A stretch of 64,000 bases of DNA from Pseudomonas monteilii (GTDB lineage Bacteria > Pseudomonadota > Gammaproteobacteria > Pseudomonadales > Pseudomonadaceae), in NCBI GenBank assembly GCA_001534745.1, contig CP013997.1:930001-994000 (forward strand). Reading direction: 5' to 3'. How positions within the stretch are numbered: position 1 is the stretch's first letter; each line of letters begins with the position of its first letter. Positions 51,406-62,683 of this stretch are shown one piece after another. The position numbers and the translations under genes are program-made. The notes beneath the pieces are model-generated. The model was not told where the DNA came from, did not search any database, and saw only the letters and a list, made by a program, of their open reading frames with translations.

Positions 51406-51436
51406 AAAAGCCCGCATCCAGGATGCGGGCTTTTTC
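51406..51436. terminator. Bidirectional terminator between eda and leuA
   Basis: A GCCCGCATCC/GGATGCGGGC stem with an A-run on the left and T5 on the right serves the convergent zwf-pgl-eda and leuA transcripts. Confidence 0.92.
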
Positions 51437-51449
51437 ATGGGGCGATGAC

Positions 51450-53123
51450 TCAGGCCGCCTTGGCCTGCTGCTGGCTCAGCGAGCGGTTCAATGCGCTGAA
51501 CAGCGCCTTGAAGCTGGCGGTGGTGATGTTCTCGTCGATGCCCACACCGTGCACCGGACGCCCACCCGCTACGCGCAGTTCGATGTAGGCGGCGGCCTTG
51601 GCGTGGGTGCCCGCGCCAATGGCGTGCTCGTTGTAGTCCATGATCTCGACGGCCACCGGCAAACCGGCGACCAGGGCCTCCAGGGCGCCATTGCCCTTGC
51701 CGGACCATTTCAGGGTGGTTTCGCCTTCACCTGCGACGTCCACTTCCACGGCGCTGTGGCCGTTCTCTTCCCGCAGGCGGTGGCTGACCAGCGCGTAGGG
51801 CGTGTTGGCTTGCAGGTATTCCTTCTGCAGCAGGCTGTAGATCTGCTGGGCCGTCATTTCCAGGCCCAGACGGTCGGTTTCGCCCTGCACCACCTGGCTG
51901 AATTCGATCTGCATGCGGCGCGGCAGGCTGATGCCGTATTCCTGCTCGAGCAGGTAGGTGATGCCGCCTTTGCCGGACTGGCTGTTGACGCGGATCACCG
52001 CCTCGTAGCTGCGACCGATGTCGGCCGGGTCGATCGGCAGGTAAGGCACTTCCCAGCGCTCGCCGTCCTGCTGCTTGCTCATGCCTTTGCGGATGGCGTC
52101 CTGGTGCGAGCCGGAGAAGGCGGTGTGGACCAGGTCGCCCACGTAAGGATGGCGTGGGTGAACGGGCAACTGGTTGCACTCCTCGACGACCTTGCGCACG
52201 CCGTCGATGTCCGAGAAGTCCAGTTGTGGGTCGATGCCCTGGGTGTAGAGGTTCAGGGCCAGGGTCACCAGGTCGACGTTGCCGGTGCGCTCGCCGTTGC
52301 CGAACAGGCAGCCTTCGGCACGGTCGGCACCGGCCATCAGGCCCAGTTCGGTGGCGGCGATGCCGGTGCCGCGGTCGTTGTGGGTGTGCAGGCTGATGAT
52401 CACGCTGTCGCGGCGGTTGACGTTGCGGCAGAACCATTCGATCTGGTCGGCGTAGACGTTGGGCGTCGCCACTTCGACGGTGGCCGGCAGGTTCAGGATG
52501 ATTTTGTGCTCGGGCGTCGGGTTCCACACCTCGATCACCGCGTCGCAGACTTCCTTGGCGAACTCCAGTTCGGTGGCGCTGAAGGTCTCTGGCGAGTACT
52601 GGAACGTCCAGCGGGTCTCGGGTTGCTGCGCGGCGTACTTGACGAACAGCTTGGCAGCGTTGACCGCGATCTCCTTGACGCCTTGCTTGTCCTGGTTGAA
52701 GACTATGCGGCGGAAGGACGGGCAGGTGGCGTTGTACAGGTGCACGATGGCCTGCTTGGCGCCGCGCAGGGATTCGAAGGTCCGCGCGATCAGGTCTTCA
52801 CGGGCCTGGGTGAGTACCTGGATGGTGGTGTCGTCCGGGATGTGCCCGTCTTCGATCAGCGTGCGCACGAAGTCGAAGTCGGTCTGCGAGGCGGAGGGGA
52901 AAGAGGCTTCGATTTCCTTCACGCCCACTTGCACCAGGGTCTGCCAGAAACGCAGCTTCTTCGCCGAGTCCATCGGTTCGATCAACGACTGGTTGCCATC
53001 ACGCAGGTCGGAACTGCACCAGATCGGTGCCTGGGTGATGGTCTTCGACGGCCAGGTGCGATCGGGCAGGTCGATGGTCGGGAACGCGTGGTACTTGCGA
53101 GAAGGGTCTTTGAGCATGGACAT
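51450..53123 (-). CDS. leuA: 2-Isopropylmalate synthase
   Basis: 557 residues; condenses acetyl-CoA and 2-oxoisovalerate, the first committed step of leucine synthesis. The HMGL-like TIM barrel begins with [13 protein letters not shown] (metal Asp) and contains [11 protein letters not shown] (metal His pair); the C-terminal LeuA dimer domain, from about 430, is the leucine feedback site. AAAGGA lies 7 bases before the ATG. It is monocistronic, with a possible leader peptide upstream. Confidence 0.95.
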   Translation of the reverse strand: MSMLKDPSRKYHAFPTIDLPDRTWPSKTITQAPIWCSSDLRDGNQSLIEPMDSAKKLRFWQTLVQVGVKEIEASFPSASQTDFDFVRTLIEDGHIPDDTTIQVLTQAREDLIARTFESLRGAKQAIVHLYNATCPSFRRIVFNQDKQGVKEIAVNAAKLFVKYAAQQPETRWTFQYSPETFSATELEFAKEVCDAVIEVWNPTPEHKIILNLPATVEVATPNVYADQIEWFCRNVNRRDSVIISLHTHNDRGTGIAATELGLMAGADRAEGCLFGNGERTGNVDLVTLALNLYTQGIDPQLDFSDIDGVRKVVEECNQLPVHPRHPYVGDLVHTAFSGSHQDAIRKGMSKQQDGERWEVPYLPIDPADIGRSYEAVIRVNSQSGKGGITYLLEQEYGISLPRRMQIEFSQVVQGETDRLGLEMTAQQIYSLLQKEYLQANTPYALVSHRLREENGHSAVEVDVAGEGETTLKWSGKGNGALEALVAGLPVAVEIMDYNEHAIGAGTHAKAAAYIELRVAGGRPVHGVGIDENITTASFKALFSALNRSLSQQQAKAA

Positions 53124-53196
53124 GGTGCAATCCTTTAATGAGCGGCCGTGATCGGGCCTGCCAGACGATAACCGGTCGAAAGCGAGGTAACGCGGC

Positions 53197-53274
53197 TCAA
53201 CCCGATAGTCGTGCGCTGACCAGGGAAAGGCTGCGATGCTGGCGGAGCAGGATGAGGGTGAGTGGAGTAATCAT
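53197..53274 (-). CDS. Candidate leuA leader peptide
   Basis: A 25-codon frame 73 bases upstream of leuA on the same strand. Seven of 25 residues are Leu, four of them within TPLTLILL, using mostly CTC with single CTT and CTA codons. This fits a leader used for leucine-dependent control. No classical terminator with a T-run follows, so the mechanism, if real, is not simple attenuation. Confidence 0.5.
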   Translation of the reverse strand: MITPLTLILLRQHRSLSLVSARLSG

Positions 53275-53472
53275 GCATCCAACCCTAACCACAGGCGCAG
53301 GGAATGGCAAGCATCGCAAGAAAATTGATAGGAATGGCCTGAAAGCCTTCATGGGGCCAAGTTGTCAGGCTTGTTTGTTAGGAAATTGTAATTTTTATTG
53401 CGCAAAGATTTTCGTGCCCGAAGTCATGCTGGCTGGCGGCTCAGGATTCGCTGATTCGTCAGGCTACCGTGT

Positions 53473-53500
53473 TGTGGGAGCGGGCTTGCCCGCGATGGCG
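53473..53500 (+). repeat. REP element
   Basis: A 28-base P. putida-type REP with a GCGGGCTTGCCCGC core, the exact reverse complement of the element at 9,844-9,871. Confidence 0.85.
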
Positions 53501-53641
53501 TCAGTCGCCTCGCCATGGCTTCCTGCAAGGGCCGCTTGGCCGGCATCGGGTCTGTAGAGCCTGTGAAGTCAACGACTTCCCTTCGGCAGGCCCTCGAACG
53601 CTTTCACACCACCGCCAGTCCTTTTCGCGACATTCGAGACC

Positions 53642-54469
53642 TCAGGGCTGGAACGCCCCGATGAAGATCGCCGGGTCCACCCGTGCATCGTTCAGGCTCA
53701 CGTTCCAGTGCATGTGCGGCCCCGTGGCGCGCCCCGTCGAGCCGACCCGGCCGACTACCTCGCCGCGACGCAGGTCCTGGCCTTTCTTCACGTCGATGCG
53801 CGACAGATGGCAGAACATGCTGATGAACCCCTGGCCGTGATCGACGAACACCGTCTGGCCGTTGAAGAAGTAATCACCGATAAGAATCACCTTGCCATTG
53901 GCCGGTGTCTTGATCGGCGTGCCCGCCGGCACCGCGAAATCCAGACCGGCATGGGGGTTGCGCTCTTCGCCATTGAAGAAACGGCGTACGCCGAACTTGC
54001 TCGACAAGGGGCCGTTGACCGGCTTGTCCAGCAGCAGGTTGCTCGGCAGGACCGGGCTGAAGCTGCGGTAGGCGGTGGTCTGCTCGGCCAGCTCGCGCTC
54101 GATCCGCTTGAGGTCGTTGGGCTCCGGGTTGACCTGGCGCTTGTTCTTCAGGGTGATGTGCTGTTCGGGGTACTTCTTGTTACCGACCGTGAACGGCAGG
54201 CTGCGCGAGCCTTGCGTCACCACCGCCTGACCCGGCTTGCGGGTCAGGGGGATGCCGACGATTGCCAGCCAGGTCTCCTGCTCCTTCACCACCAGCACGG
54301 GTTTGCCCTCAAAGCGCGCGCTGGGCGCCTGTGCCGAAGGGCCCAGGTCGACCACCGCCACGCCGCCCGGCACCGGCTTGTTCAGCTGGCGGGTGATGTA
54401 GCTGGCCTGGGCACAGGTGCCGACCAACAGCAGGATAAGGGCGAGCAGGGGGGCGATGAGCCTTGGCAT
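53642..54469 (-). CDS. M23-family peptidoglycan endopeptidase (LytM type)
   Basis: 275 residues with a signal peptide (cut after CAQA, about residue 22), a beta-rich N-terminal domain and a C-terminal LytM/M23 domain. The zinc ligands are present: HAGLDF (HxxxD) at about 173 and HMHW (HxH) at about 253. It should therefore be an active cell-wall cross-link hydrolase in the periplasm. It starts 3 bases after the xseA stop on the same strand, so the two are probably cotranscribed. Confidence 0.88.
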   Translation of the reverse strand: MPRLIAPLLALILLLVGTCAQASYITRQLNKPVPGGVAVVDLGPSAQAPSARFEGKPVLVVKEQETWLAIVGIPLTRKPGQAVVTQGSRSLPFTVGNKKYPEQHITLKNKRQVNPEPNDLKRIERELAEQTTAYRSFSPVLPSNLLLDKPVNGPLSSKFGVRRFFNGEERNPHAGLDFAVPAGTPIKTPANGKVILIGDYFFNGQTVFVDHGQGFISMFCHLSRIDVKKGQDLRRGEVVGRVGSTGRATGPHMHWNVSLNDARVDPAIFIGAFQP

Positions 54470-54472
54470 GGG

Positions 54473-55852
54473 TCAGTCCAGAAGGGAGAGGGTGACGGGC
54501 GTCTGGTGGTTGTCTTCGACGCGCACCTTCAATTCGCCATCGTTCAGGCGAGCGGTCAGGCGCTGGCCGGTGTGGGTGTCGGCAGCGCTGCGGATGGCAT
54601 GGCCCTTTTCATCGAGCAGGATGCTGTAACCGCGCGCGAGGGTCGCCAGCGGGCTGACCACCTGCAGGGTCTGCACCTGGGACTGGAGCCGCTGGCGGCG
54701 GTCCTTGAGCAGGTCGCGCATGGCCCGCGGCAGGCGCTCGGCCAGGGCGTCCAGGCGGTGGCCAAGCAAGGTCAGCGTGCGCCCCGGATGCTGCGCGCCC
54801 AGGCGTGCCTGCAGCCGCTCCAGGTGTTGCTGGTGCTGGCGCATGTGCAGCGTGAAGGCCCGGCGCAGGCGCATGTCCAGGTCATCCAGGCGCTGGGCCT
54901 GCTGGCGCAGACGCTCGCCCGGATGGCGCAGGCGCCGTGACAGGCCCTCCAGCCGCAGGCGATCGTGGGCCAGACGGTTACGCATGCGCATCAGCAGGCG
55001 TCGCTCCAGGCTCTCGAGGGTCTGGCGCAGCCCGCTGCTGTCGGGGGCCAGCAGTTCGGCCGCCGCCGACGGGGTCGGTGCGCGCACATCGGCCACGAAG
55101 TCACTGATCGAGACATCCGTCTCATGGCCCACGGCGCTGACGATGGGCGTGGTACAGGCGGCGATGGCGCGGGCGACGACCTCTTCGTTGAAGCACCAGA
55201 GGTCTTCCAGCGAACCGCCGCCACGGGCCAGGATCAGGGCATCGAAGCCCTGCACATCGGCTCGCTGCAGCGCCTTGACGATCTGGCCGATGGCCTCGCG
55301 GCCCTGGACCGCCGTGGGAATCAGGTTCAGCTCGACCTGCGGAGCGCGCCGACCGAACACGCTGATGATGTCGCGGATCACGGCGCCGGTGGGGGAGGTG
55401 ATGATACCGATGCGCCGTGGGTGGGCAGGCAGGGGACGTTTGCGCTCGACGCTGAACAGCCCTTCGGCCCCCAGCTTGTCCTTCAAGGCTTCGAAGGCCA
55501 GGCGCAGGGCCCCATCGCCGGCGGGCTCGAGCGTATCGACGATCAGTTGGTAGTCGCCACGGCCCTCGAACAACGAGACCTTGCCGCGCACGCGTACCGC
55601 CAGGCCGTCACGCAGCGCCTGGCGCACCCGTGCGGCGTTCTGCCGGAACAGCGCACAGCGTACCTGAGCACCGCTGTCCTTGAGCGTGAAATAAAGATGC
55701 CCCGAGGCAGGCCGGGCAAGGTTGGAGATCTCGCCCTCCACCCAGACGGCACGGAACACATCCTCGAGCAGCACGCGTGCGCGGCCGTTGAGCTGGCTGA
55801 CGGTGAGGACCTCGCGGTCCAGGCCGAGTCGTTCGAAAGGGTCTCTGATCAT
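54473..55852 (-). CDS. xseA: Exodeoxyribonuclease VII large subunit
   Basis: 459 residues; catalytic subunit of ExoVII, which trims single-stranded DNA. The N-terminal OB fold (VEGEISNLARPASGHLYFTLKD) is followed by the catalytic block (ITSPTGAVIRDI, LARGGGSLEDLWCFN, SAVGHETDVSISDFVAD) and a long Arg/Gln-rich coiled coil. The small subunit xseB is not nearby, which is normal in pseudomonads. Confidence 0.95.
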   Translation of the reverse strand: MIRDPFERLGLDREVLTVSQLNGRARVLLEDVFRAVWVEGEISNLARPASGHLYFTLKDSGAQVRCALFRQNAARVRQALRDGLAVRVRGKVSLFEGRGDYQLIVDTLEPAGDGALRLAFEALKDKLGAEGLFSVERKRPLPAHPRRIGIITSPTGAVIRDIISVFGRRAPQVELNLIPTAVQGREAIGQIVKALQRADVQGFDALILARGGGSLEDLWCFNEEVVARAIAACTTPIVSAVGHETDVSISDFVADVRAPTPSAAAELLAPDSSGLRQTLESLERRLLMRMRNRLAHDRLRLEGLSRRLRHPGERLRQQAQRLDDLDMRLRRAFTLHMRQHQQHLERLQARLGAQHPGRTLTLLGHRLDALAERLPRAMRDLLKDRRQRLQSQVQTLQVVSPLATLARGYSILLDEKGHAIRSAADTHTGQRLTARLNDGELKVRVEDNHQTPVTLSLLD

Positions 55853-55995
55853 GCAGGCATCATAAAGGACAAGCCGGTCGGATGCACCGGCAGGGTGTCG
55901 TCGGGAAGCGTCTTACCGTACACGGCGAAATCGGCGGCTTATCCATTCGCAGGCAGGGTTCTAGCCTGGGTGCTTACAGTCCCTGGGAGGTGCCC

Positions 55996-56760
55996 ATGTA
56001 CGAGATCGATTCCACCACTTATCGCTCGACGGCCTTCAACCGACGCGTGCGGTTTCTGGTCTTCCATTACACTGCGCTCAACTTCAACGGCTCGATCAAT
56101 GCCCTGGTCAAGGGCAACGCCGTCAGTGCGCACTATCTGCTGCCGACCCCCGACGACCCTACCTACCAGCGCGCAGGCTTCGATCAGGTGCGCATCTTCA
56201 ACCTGGTCGACGAGCAGGAGCGGGCGTGGCACGCGGGCGTCAGCACATGGGCCGGGCGCAGCAACCTGAATGACACGGCGATCGGCATCGAACTGGTCAA
56301 CGAAGCCTCGGTGAGCGATGGCCAGTTCACCTTCCCGGCCTATCACCCCGAGCAGATCGACGCGCTGATCCAGTTGAGCCAGGACATTCTGCGGCGGTAT
56401 CCGGACATCACGCCGACGCACGTGATCGGCCATAGCGATATTGCCGTCGGCCGCAAGAGCGACCCGGGCGCGGCGTTCCCCTGGCAACGTCTGCACCAGG
56501 CGGGTATCGGGGCCTGGTACGAGGACGCCCGCAAGGCGCACTTTCTCGACCAGTTCACGCGCGCCCTGCCTTCCGACAGGGAGGTCCAGGCCCACTTGCG
56601 CACCTATGGCTATGACGTTCCGGCGCAACCAAATGCCAGTCAGATGCGTTCGCTGCTCCGGGCCTTCCAGCTGCACTTCCGCCCTGGCGACTATCGGGGC
56701 GTGCTGGATGCCGAGACGGCAGCGATTCTCTATGCGCTGGTAGAGCGCTACAAGACCTGA
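55996..56760 (+). CDS. N-acetylmuramoyl-L-alanine amidase, AmpDh3-like
   Basis: 254 residues: an Amidase_2 (AmpD/PGRP fold) domain with zinc ligands His in VFHYTA (about 35) and His/Asp in GHSDIAVGRKSDPG, then a C-terminal peptidoglycan-binding-like region (about 190-250). There is no signal peptide, and length and layout match AmpDh3 of P. aeruginosa better than the lipoprotein AmpDh2. It cleaves the muramyl-alanine bond in wall recycling or remodelling. GGGAGG precedes the ATG. It is divergent from xseA. Confidence 0.85.
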   Translation: MYEIDSTTYRSTAFNRRVRFLVFHYTALNFNGSINALVKGNAVSAHYLLPTPDDPTYQRAGFDQVRIFNLVDEQERAWHAGVSTWAGRSNLNDTAIGIELVNEASVSDGQFTFPAYHPEQIDALIQLSQDILRRYPDITPTHVIGHSDIAVGRKSDPGAAFPWQRLHQAGIGAWYEDARKAHFLDQFTRALPSDREVQAHLRTYGYDVPAQPNASQMRSLLRAFQLHFRPGDYRGVLDAETAAILYALVERYKT

Positions 56761-56895
56761 GCGTCAGAAGCTGCAGGCTGGACTGCAGGGTACAGGCAGG
56801 TAAGGTGAACCGGGCCGTGCGCTGCGCGGTCGCTATCTCGGTCTCCGGGCAGGCGCTAGAATGAGGCCACCCTTGCAGTCCAGGTTCACCCGCCC

Positions 56896-57444
56896 ATGAG
56901 CACCCAACGCATCATCGTCCCCAAGCTGTCCACCCTGCCGTTTCACGAAGCCCGCGCCCGGGCCATCCTGCGCTGGCTGGTGCGGGAGAAGGTGGTGGAA
57001 GAAGCCTTGACCACCTGCGGTCGCACCGGCAACCGCATGGGCCATGCCCTGGCGGAGGGCGCTCGCACGTTCGCCCTGCACCCCGACAAGCTGCCGTTCG
57101 GCGAGCAGGCCAACGGTCTGGAGGTCGTGCTCAAGCGCTGCATCTATACCCCCACCGATGGGTTTCTCGAAGAGGCCGGCTGCCCGGAGTGCCGTCGCGA
57201 AGTCGGCGAGCCGCTGTTCGACAGCCTGGACGAATGGATGCCCGGGGTGAGCGACAACTTCACCTGCCCCCTGTGCGGCTTCGAAGACGACATCAATGGC
57301 TTTCTGTTCCTGCAGCCGTGTGCGTTCTCCAACCTGGGCTTCATCTTCAACGGCTGGGGCGAGGCCGGGTTCACCCAGGCCTTCGTCGACAGCTTCGCCG
57401 ACTGGCTCGACCAGCCGGTGGCGGTGGTGAGCGTGGGACGGTAG
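56896..57444 (+). CDS. Conserved protein with zinc-ribbon cysteines, unknown function
   Basis: 182 residues. Two CPxC knuckles, CPEC at about 95 and CPLC at about 121, suggest a structural zinc ribbon. The rest is mixed alpha/beta with an aromatic C-terminus (NLGFIFNGWGEAGF). Homologues are sometimes labelled sugar ABC transporter ATPase, but no Walker motif exists here. It lies upstream of guaB on the same strand, but guaB has its own promoter. Confidence 0.72.
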   Translation: MSTQRIIVPKLSTLPFHEARARAILRWLVREKVVEEALTTCGRTGNRMGHALAEGARTFALHPDKLPFGEQANGLEVVLKRCIYTPTDGFLEEAGCPECRREVGEPLFDSLDEWMPGVSDNFTCPLCGFEDDINGFLFLQPCAFSNLGFIFNGWGEAGFTQAFVDSFADWLDQPVAVVSVGR

Positions 57445-57493
57445 AGGGGGGGAGGGGCTATCGGTGCAGTCGATCCACACGCGCAGGGATTGA

Positions 57494-59071
<1,578 letters not shown>

Positions 59072-59264
59072 CGGCCCGCTTCGAGCGGCGCGCCGTAAGC
59101 GGTAAGCCCCAAGAGAAGGTATGGCGGTGAGTGCGCATTGCGCAGTCACCGCGCTTGCACAGCAGCTTGCAGCCAGCCGCTCACCGCGTGCAACTGCTCT
59201 TCCTGTTTCCCCGATCAACTTGCGGCCCGTGGCTCGACGCCCCGGCTGCACCAGAGAGTTCCCC

Positions 59265-60842
59265 ATGGCCCTCGACATCCACGCCCACCGCATCCTGATC
59301 CTGGATTTCGGTTCCCAGTACACCCAACTGATCGCCCGCCGCGTGCGCGAGATCGGTGTCTACTGCGAACTGCACCCGTTCGACATGTCCGACGAGGCGA
59401 TCCGCGAATTCAACCCGCGCGGCATCATCCTCGCCGGCGGCCCCGAGTCGGTCCACGAAGCCAACAGCCCGCGCGCGCCGCAGGCCGTGTTCGACCTCAA
59501 CGTCCCGCTGCTGGGCATCTGCTACGGCATGCAGACCATGTCCGAACAGCTGGGCGGCAAGGTCGAAGGTTCCGAGCTGCGTGAGTTCGGCTACGCCCGT
59601 GTCGACGTGGTCGGCAAGAGCCGCCTGCTCGACGGCATCGAAGACCACATCGACGCCGACGGCGTGCTGGGCCTCGACGTCTGGATGAGCCACGGCGACA
59701 AGGTCACCCAGCTGCCGGCCGACTTCCACGTCCTGGCCAGCACCCCGAGCTGCCCGATCGCCGGCATGTTCGACGATGCCCGTGGCTACTACGGCGTGCA
59801 GTTCCACCCGGAAGTGACCCACACCAAGCAAGGCGGTCGCATCCTGTCCCGTTTCATCCAGGACATCTGCGGCTGCGAAGCCCTGTGGACCCCGTCCAAC
59901 ATCGTCGAAGACGCCATCGCCCAGGTGCGTGAGCAAGTCGGTTCGGCCAACGTTCTGCTCGGCCTGTCCGGCGGTGTCGACTCCTCCGTGGTCGCCGCAC
60001 TGCTGCACCGCGCCATCGGCGACCAGCTGACCTGCGTATTTGTCGACAACGGCCTGCTGCGCCTGCACGAAGGCGACCAGGTCATGGCCATGTTCAAGGA
60101 GAACATGGGCGTCAAGGTGATCCGCGCCGACGCCGAGGCCCAGTTCCTCGACAACCTGGCCGGCGAAGCCGACCCGGAGAAGAAGCGCAAGATCATCGGC
60201 CGCACCTTCATCGACATCTTCGATGCCGAAGCCAGCAAGCTCGAGAACATCCAGTTCCTGGCCCAGGGCACCATCTACCCCGACGTGATCGAGTCGGCCG
60301 GCGCCAAGAGCGGCAAGGCCCACGTGATCAAGTCCCACCACAACGTCGGCGGCCTGCCCGAGGAAATGAACCTCAAGCTGGTCGAACCCCTGCGTGAACT
60401 GTTCAAGGACGAGGTGCGCAAGATCGGCCTGGAACTGGGCCTGCCGTACGACATGGTCTACCGCCACCCGTTCCCGGGCCCAGGCCTGGGCGTGCGCATC
60501 CTGGGTGAAGTGAAGAAGGAATACGCCGACATCCTGCGTCGCGCCGACCACATCTTCATCGAAGAACTGCGCAAGGCCGACTGGTACCACAAGACCAGCC
60601 AGGCGTTCGTGGTGTTCCAGCCGGTGCGTTCGGTCGGCGTCGTCGGCGACGGCCGCCGCTACGCCTGGGTCGTAGCTCTGCGTGCGGTAGAGACCGTGGA
60701 CTTCATGACGGCCCGTTGGGCACACCTGCCGTACGAGCTGCTGGAAACGGTCAGCGGGCGCATCATCAACGAGATCGAAGGGATCTCGCGGGTGACCTAC
60801 GACGTGTCGAGCAAGCCGCCGGCGACGATTGAGTGGGAGTGA
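59265..60842 (+). CDS. guaA: GMP synthase (glutamine-hydrolysing)
   Basis: 525 residues; aminates XMP to GMP. An N-terminal class I glutamine amidotransferase (nucleophile in LLGICYGMQ, about residue 88; His/Glu in QFHPEVTH) precedes the ATP-pyrophosphatase domain (P-loop LSGGVDSS, about residue 235) and the dimerisation domain ([17 protein letters not shown]). The chain ends normally in IEWE, so the gene is intact. Its last codons match the known attachment site used by guaA-targeting integrases. Confidence 0.96.
   Translation: MALDIHAHRILILDFGSQYTQLIARRVREIGVYCELHPFDMSDEAIREFNPRGIILAGGPESVHEANSPRAPQAVFDLNVPLLGICYGMQTMSEQLGGKVEGSELREFGYARVDVVGKSRLLDGIEDHIDADGVLGLDVWMSHGDKVTQLPADFHVLASTPSCPIAGMFDDARGYYGVQFHPEVTHTKQGGRILSRFIQDICGCEALWTPSNIVEDAIAQVREQVGSANVLLGLSGGVDSSVVAALLHRAIGDQLTCVFVDNGLLRLHEGDQVMAMFKENMGVKVIRADAEAQFLDNLAGEADPEKKRKIIGRTFIDIFDAEASKLENIQFLAQGTIYPDVIESAGAKSGKAHVIKSHHNVGGLPEEMNLKLVEPLRELFKDEVRKIGLELGLPYDMVYRHPFPGPGLGVRILGEVKKEYADILRRADHIFIEELRKADWYHKTSQAFVVFQPVRSVGVVGDGRRYAWVVALRAVETVDFMTARWAHLPYELLETVSGRIINEIEGISRVTYDVSSKPPATIEWE
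60831..60842 (+). other. Candidate guaA attachment core
   Basis: GAGTGGGAGTGA, the last codons and stop of guaA, is the core reported for islands that integrate at guaA. No second copy is present in this window, so an att pair is not demonstrated. Confidence 0.35.
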
Positions 60843-60862
60843 TTCTGCTCTGTTAGCGTGAT

Positions 60863-60892
60863 CAAGAAGCCCGCATCGTTGCGGGCTTCTTG
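60863..60892 (+). terminator. guaA terminator
   Basis: A CAAGAAGCCCGCA/TGCGGGCTTCTTG stem, about 12 base pairs with a 4-base loop, lies 20 bases after the guaA stop. Confidence 0.8.
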
Positions 60893-61084
60893 CATTGTGC
60901 GTCTGGCATTTCCGGCAGAGCAAGCAGCCTGCGTAGCATGGGGTCGACTAAGCGCTTATCCATGGCGTGATGAATGAGATTGTCATGCTAAAAACGAAGT
61001 GCTGAGCGGTAGTGTTCTGGCCTTGCCAAATTGACTGCACTATCGTATTTTGCTGTCATTGAATGCATTTTTTGAGGTGTGACT

Positions 61085-61339
61085 ATGGCAATCTTGACGG
61101 TAAGAAATGTACCTGATGAGGTGCACCGCGCCATTCGCGTTCGGGCCGCTCAGCATGGCCGTAGCGCAGAAGCAGAGATTCGGGAAATCTTGGCCAATGC
61201 GGTGAAGCCTGATCAGCGTTTGCGTCTTGGTGATGCATTGGCAGAGCTGGGTAAGAAAGTAGGCCTGACCCATGAAGATTTTGCAGTGCTTGATCAAGTG
61301 CGCGACACCGCACCAGCAGAACCTATGAGGTTTGAATGA
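61085..61339 (+). CDS. Ribbon-helix-helix antitoxin, FitA/VapB type
   Basis: 84 residues. The N-terminal half reads as a ribbon-helix-helix DNA-binding domain (LTVRNVPDEVHRAIRVRAAQHGRSAEAEIREIL). The C-terminal half is the toxin-neutralising tail. GAGG lies 7 bases before the ATG. It overlaps the PIN toxin gene by 4 bases (ATGA), the standard coupling of such pairs. It probably represses its own promoter; TTGACT at 61,031 may be the -35 element. Base composition is more AT-rich than the chromosome to the left. Confidence 0.88.
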   Translation: MAILTVRNVPDEVHRAIRVRAAQHGRSAEAEIREILANAVKPDQRLRLGDALAELGKKVGLTHEDFAVLDQVRDTAPAEPMRFE

Positions 61340-61755
61340 TCGTCCTGGACACCAATGTCGTATCTGAGGCGATGAAGCCAATACCAGACCCAAAAGTCCG
61401 GGATTGGTTGAATGAACAAGCCGCAGACACGCTTTATCTTTCCAGCGTGAGCATTGCTGAGTTGACGTTCGGAATTGCCGCACTGCCAGCAGGCAAGCGT
61501 AAACATATGCTGGACAACGCCTTTGAAGGTCTCCTGGGGTTGTTCAAAGGGCGAGTGCTGAACTTCGATACACAGGCTGCACGTTGCTATGCAGGGTTGG
61601 CTGTAACTGCCAGAGCCCGTGGAAGAGGATTCCCAACGCCGGATGGTTATATTGCAGCGATTGCTGCATCACGTGGGTTTATCGTGGCCTCACGTGATAC
61701 TGCTCCTTATGAGGCAGCAGGTGTCACAGTCATAAATCCATGGGAAGGCAGCTGA
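61336..61755 (+). CDS. PIN-domain ribonuclease toxin, FitB/VapC type
   Basis: 139 residues with the PIN fold and its acidic metal site: Asp5 (MIVLDTNVVSE), Glu around 43 (SIAELTFGI), and the Asp in TPDGYIAAIA plus the late SRD (about residues 102 and 119). All expected acidic residues are present, so it should be an active endoribonuclease held in check by the upstream antitoxin. The TPDGYIAAIA block is typical of the FitB branch. The gene ends 26 bases before a decayed IS element. Confidence 0.9.
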   Translation: MIVLDTNVVSEAMKPIPDPKVRDWLNEQAADTLYLSSVSIAELTFGIAALPAGKRKHMLDNAFEGLLGLFKGRVLNFDTQAARCYAGLAVTARARGRGFPTPDGYIAAIAASRGFIVASRDTAPYEAAGVTVINPWEGS

Positions 61756-61781
61756 ACATTATTAACTGACACCGTCATTTA

Positions 61782-62683
61782 GGATTTGTACGAAAAGCCA
61801 TTGTGGCCAAAATTGATGCCATGGCTGGTAGGAACCCAGATGGCAAGGCGTTACGAACTCTTTAATGCATAGTGGATACTGATTAAAGACTTAGTTTTTC
61901 AGAGCAGAAATGGGCAGTCCTTGCAACGATGATCGCTTGGTTTTACACGGAATTCTGCGAATTCTAAGCTCTGCCGCTCTGTGGCGTGATCTGCCTGAAT
62001 GCTTTGGGCCTTGGTCGACGCCGCATCAGCGCTTTCATGACTGGTGCGACGACGGCACACTTGAGCGAGTGCTGGAGAGTCCGCACATCTGGCTGAACCG
62101 GGAAGGAATGATCAACTCGGACACCTGGATTAACGACTCTACCGCAGTACGAGCAACGTGAGCCTCTTCAGGCGTCGAAATAAAAGGGGCCTGAAGAACC
62201 GTTAGATCATGCTTCGGGACGTAGTCGAGGCGGTCTGACCACCAAGATTCATATGGTTTGCAATGCCAATGGCGTGCCACTGCATTTCAGGCTTTCATCA
62301 AGACAAGCCTGTGATGTCTCCCATGCTCAGCCGTTGCAGGCAATTGCAAGAATTGCTGGCAAGCCAGGGCAACCGTATAAATGCAGCTGGTGATTAGTGG
62401 CTGACAAGAGATACGATGCCGAAAACCTGCCTCGGCACTACGACTGCTGCTGGATGCAACCGGTGATCCGGTTGCATACCATGGCGCGCAAACCTCGGTC
62501 TGGTTTGCTCCGATTTTTGGCCGGCCAAGTGCCGCCAGCGGAACATTATTGAGTGGATGTTTGGCTGGCTGAAAGAGAATCGTCGGATCGTCACGCGCTT
62601 GGACAAGCTCGCAAAAAGCTACGCTGCTATGGCTTCACGGGCTTGTACCACGCGGTGTTTGCGACATTTTTTTCGTACAGAAC
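61782..62683 (+). mobile_element. Decayed IS5-family (IS427-like) insertion sequence
   Basis: About 900 bases bounded by imperfect terminal inverted repeats: the left end reads GGATTTGTACGAAAA, and the right end, reverse complemented, reads GGTTCTGTACGAAAA. Each end is flanked by TA, consistent with a TA target duplication. The transposase inside is broken, so the element cannot move by itself. Confidence 0.82.

Larger units (their letters stand above)
53124..53641. other. leuA 5' region with leader frame and REP
   Basis: About 518 bases without a conventional gene. From left to right: the leuA 5' leader with a 25-codon Leu-rich frame, an AT-rich stretch (about 53,380-53,420) that likely carries the promoter, and a REP element. 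Confidence 0.6.

Noticed and set aside
53124..53196. Classical attenuator terminator between the leader frame and leuA
   Set aside because: Only weak GGCC-type pairing is present and no T-run follows.
53138..53557. A 139-codon plus-strand frame upstream of leuA
   Set aside because: It crosses the leuA leader antisense and a REP element, and its composition is not protein-like.
59181..60923. A 580-codon minus-strand open frame over guaA
   Set aside because: Antisense to intact GMP synthase; no recognisable domain.
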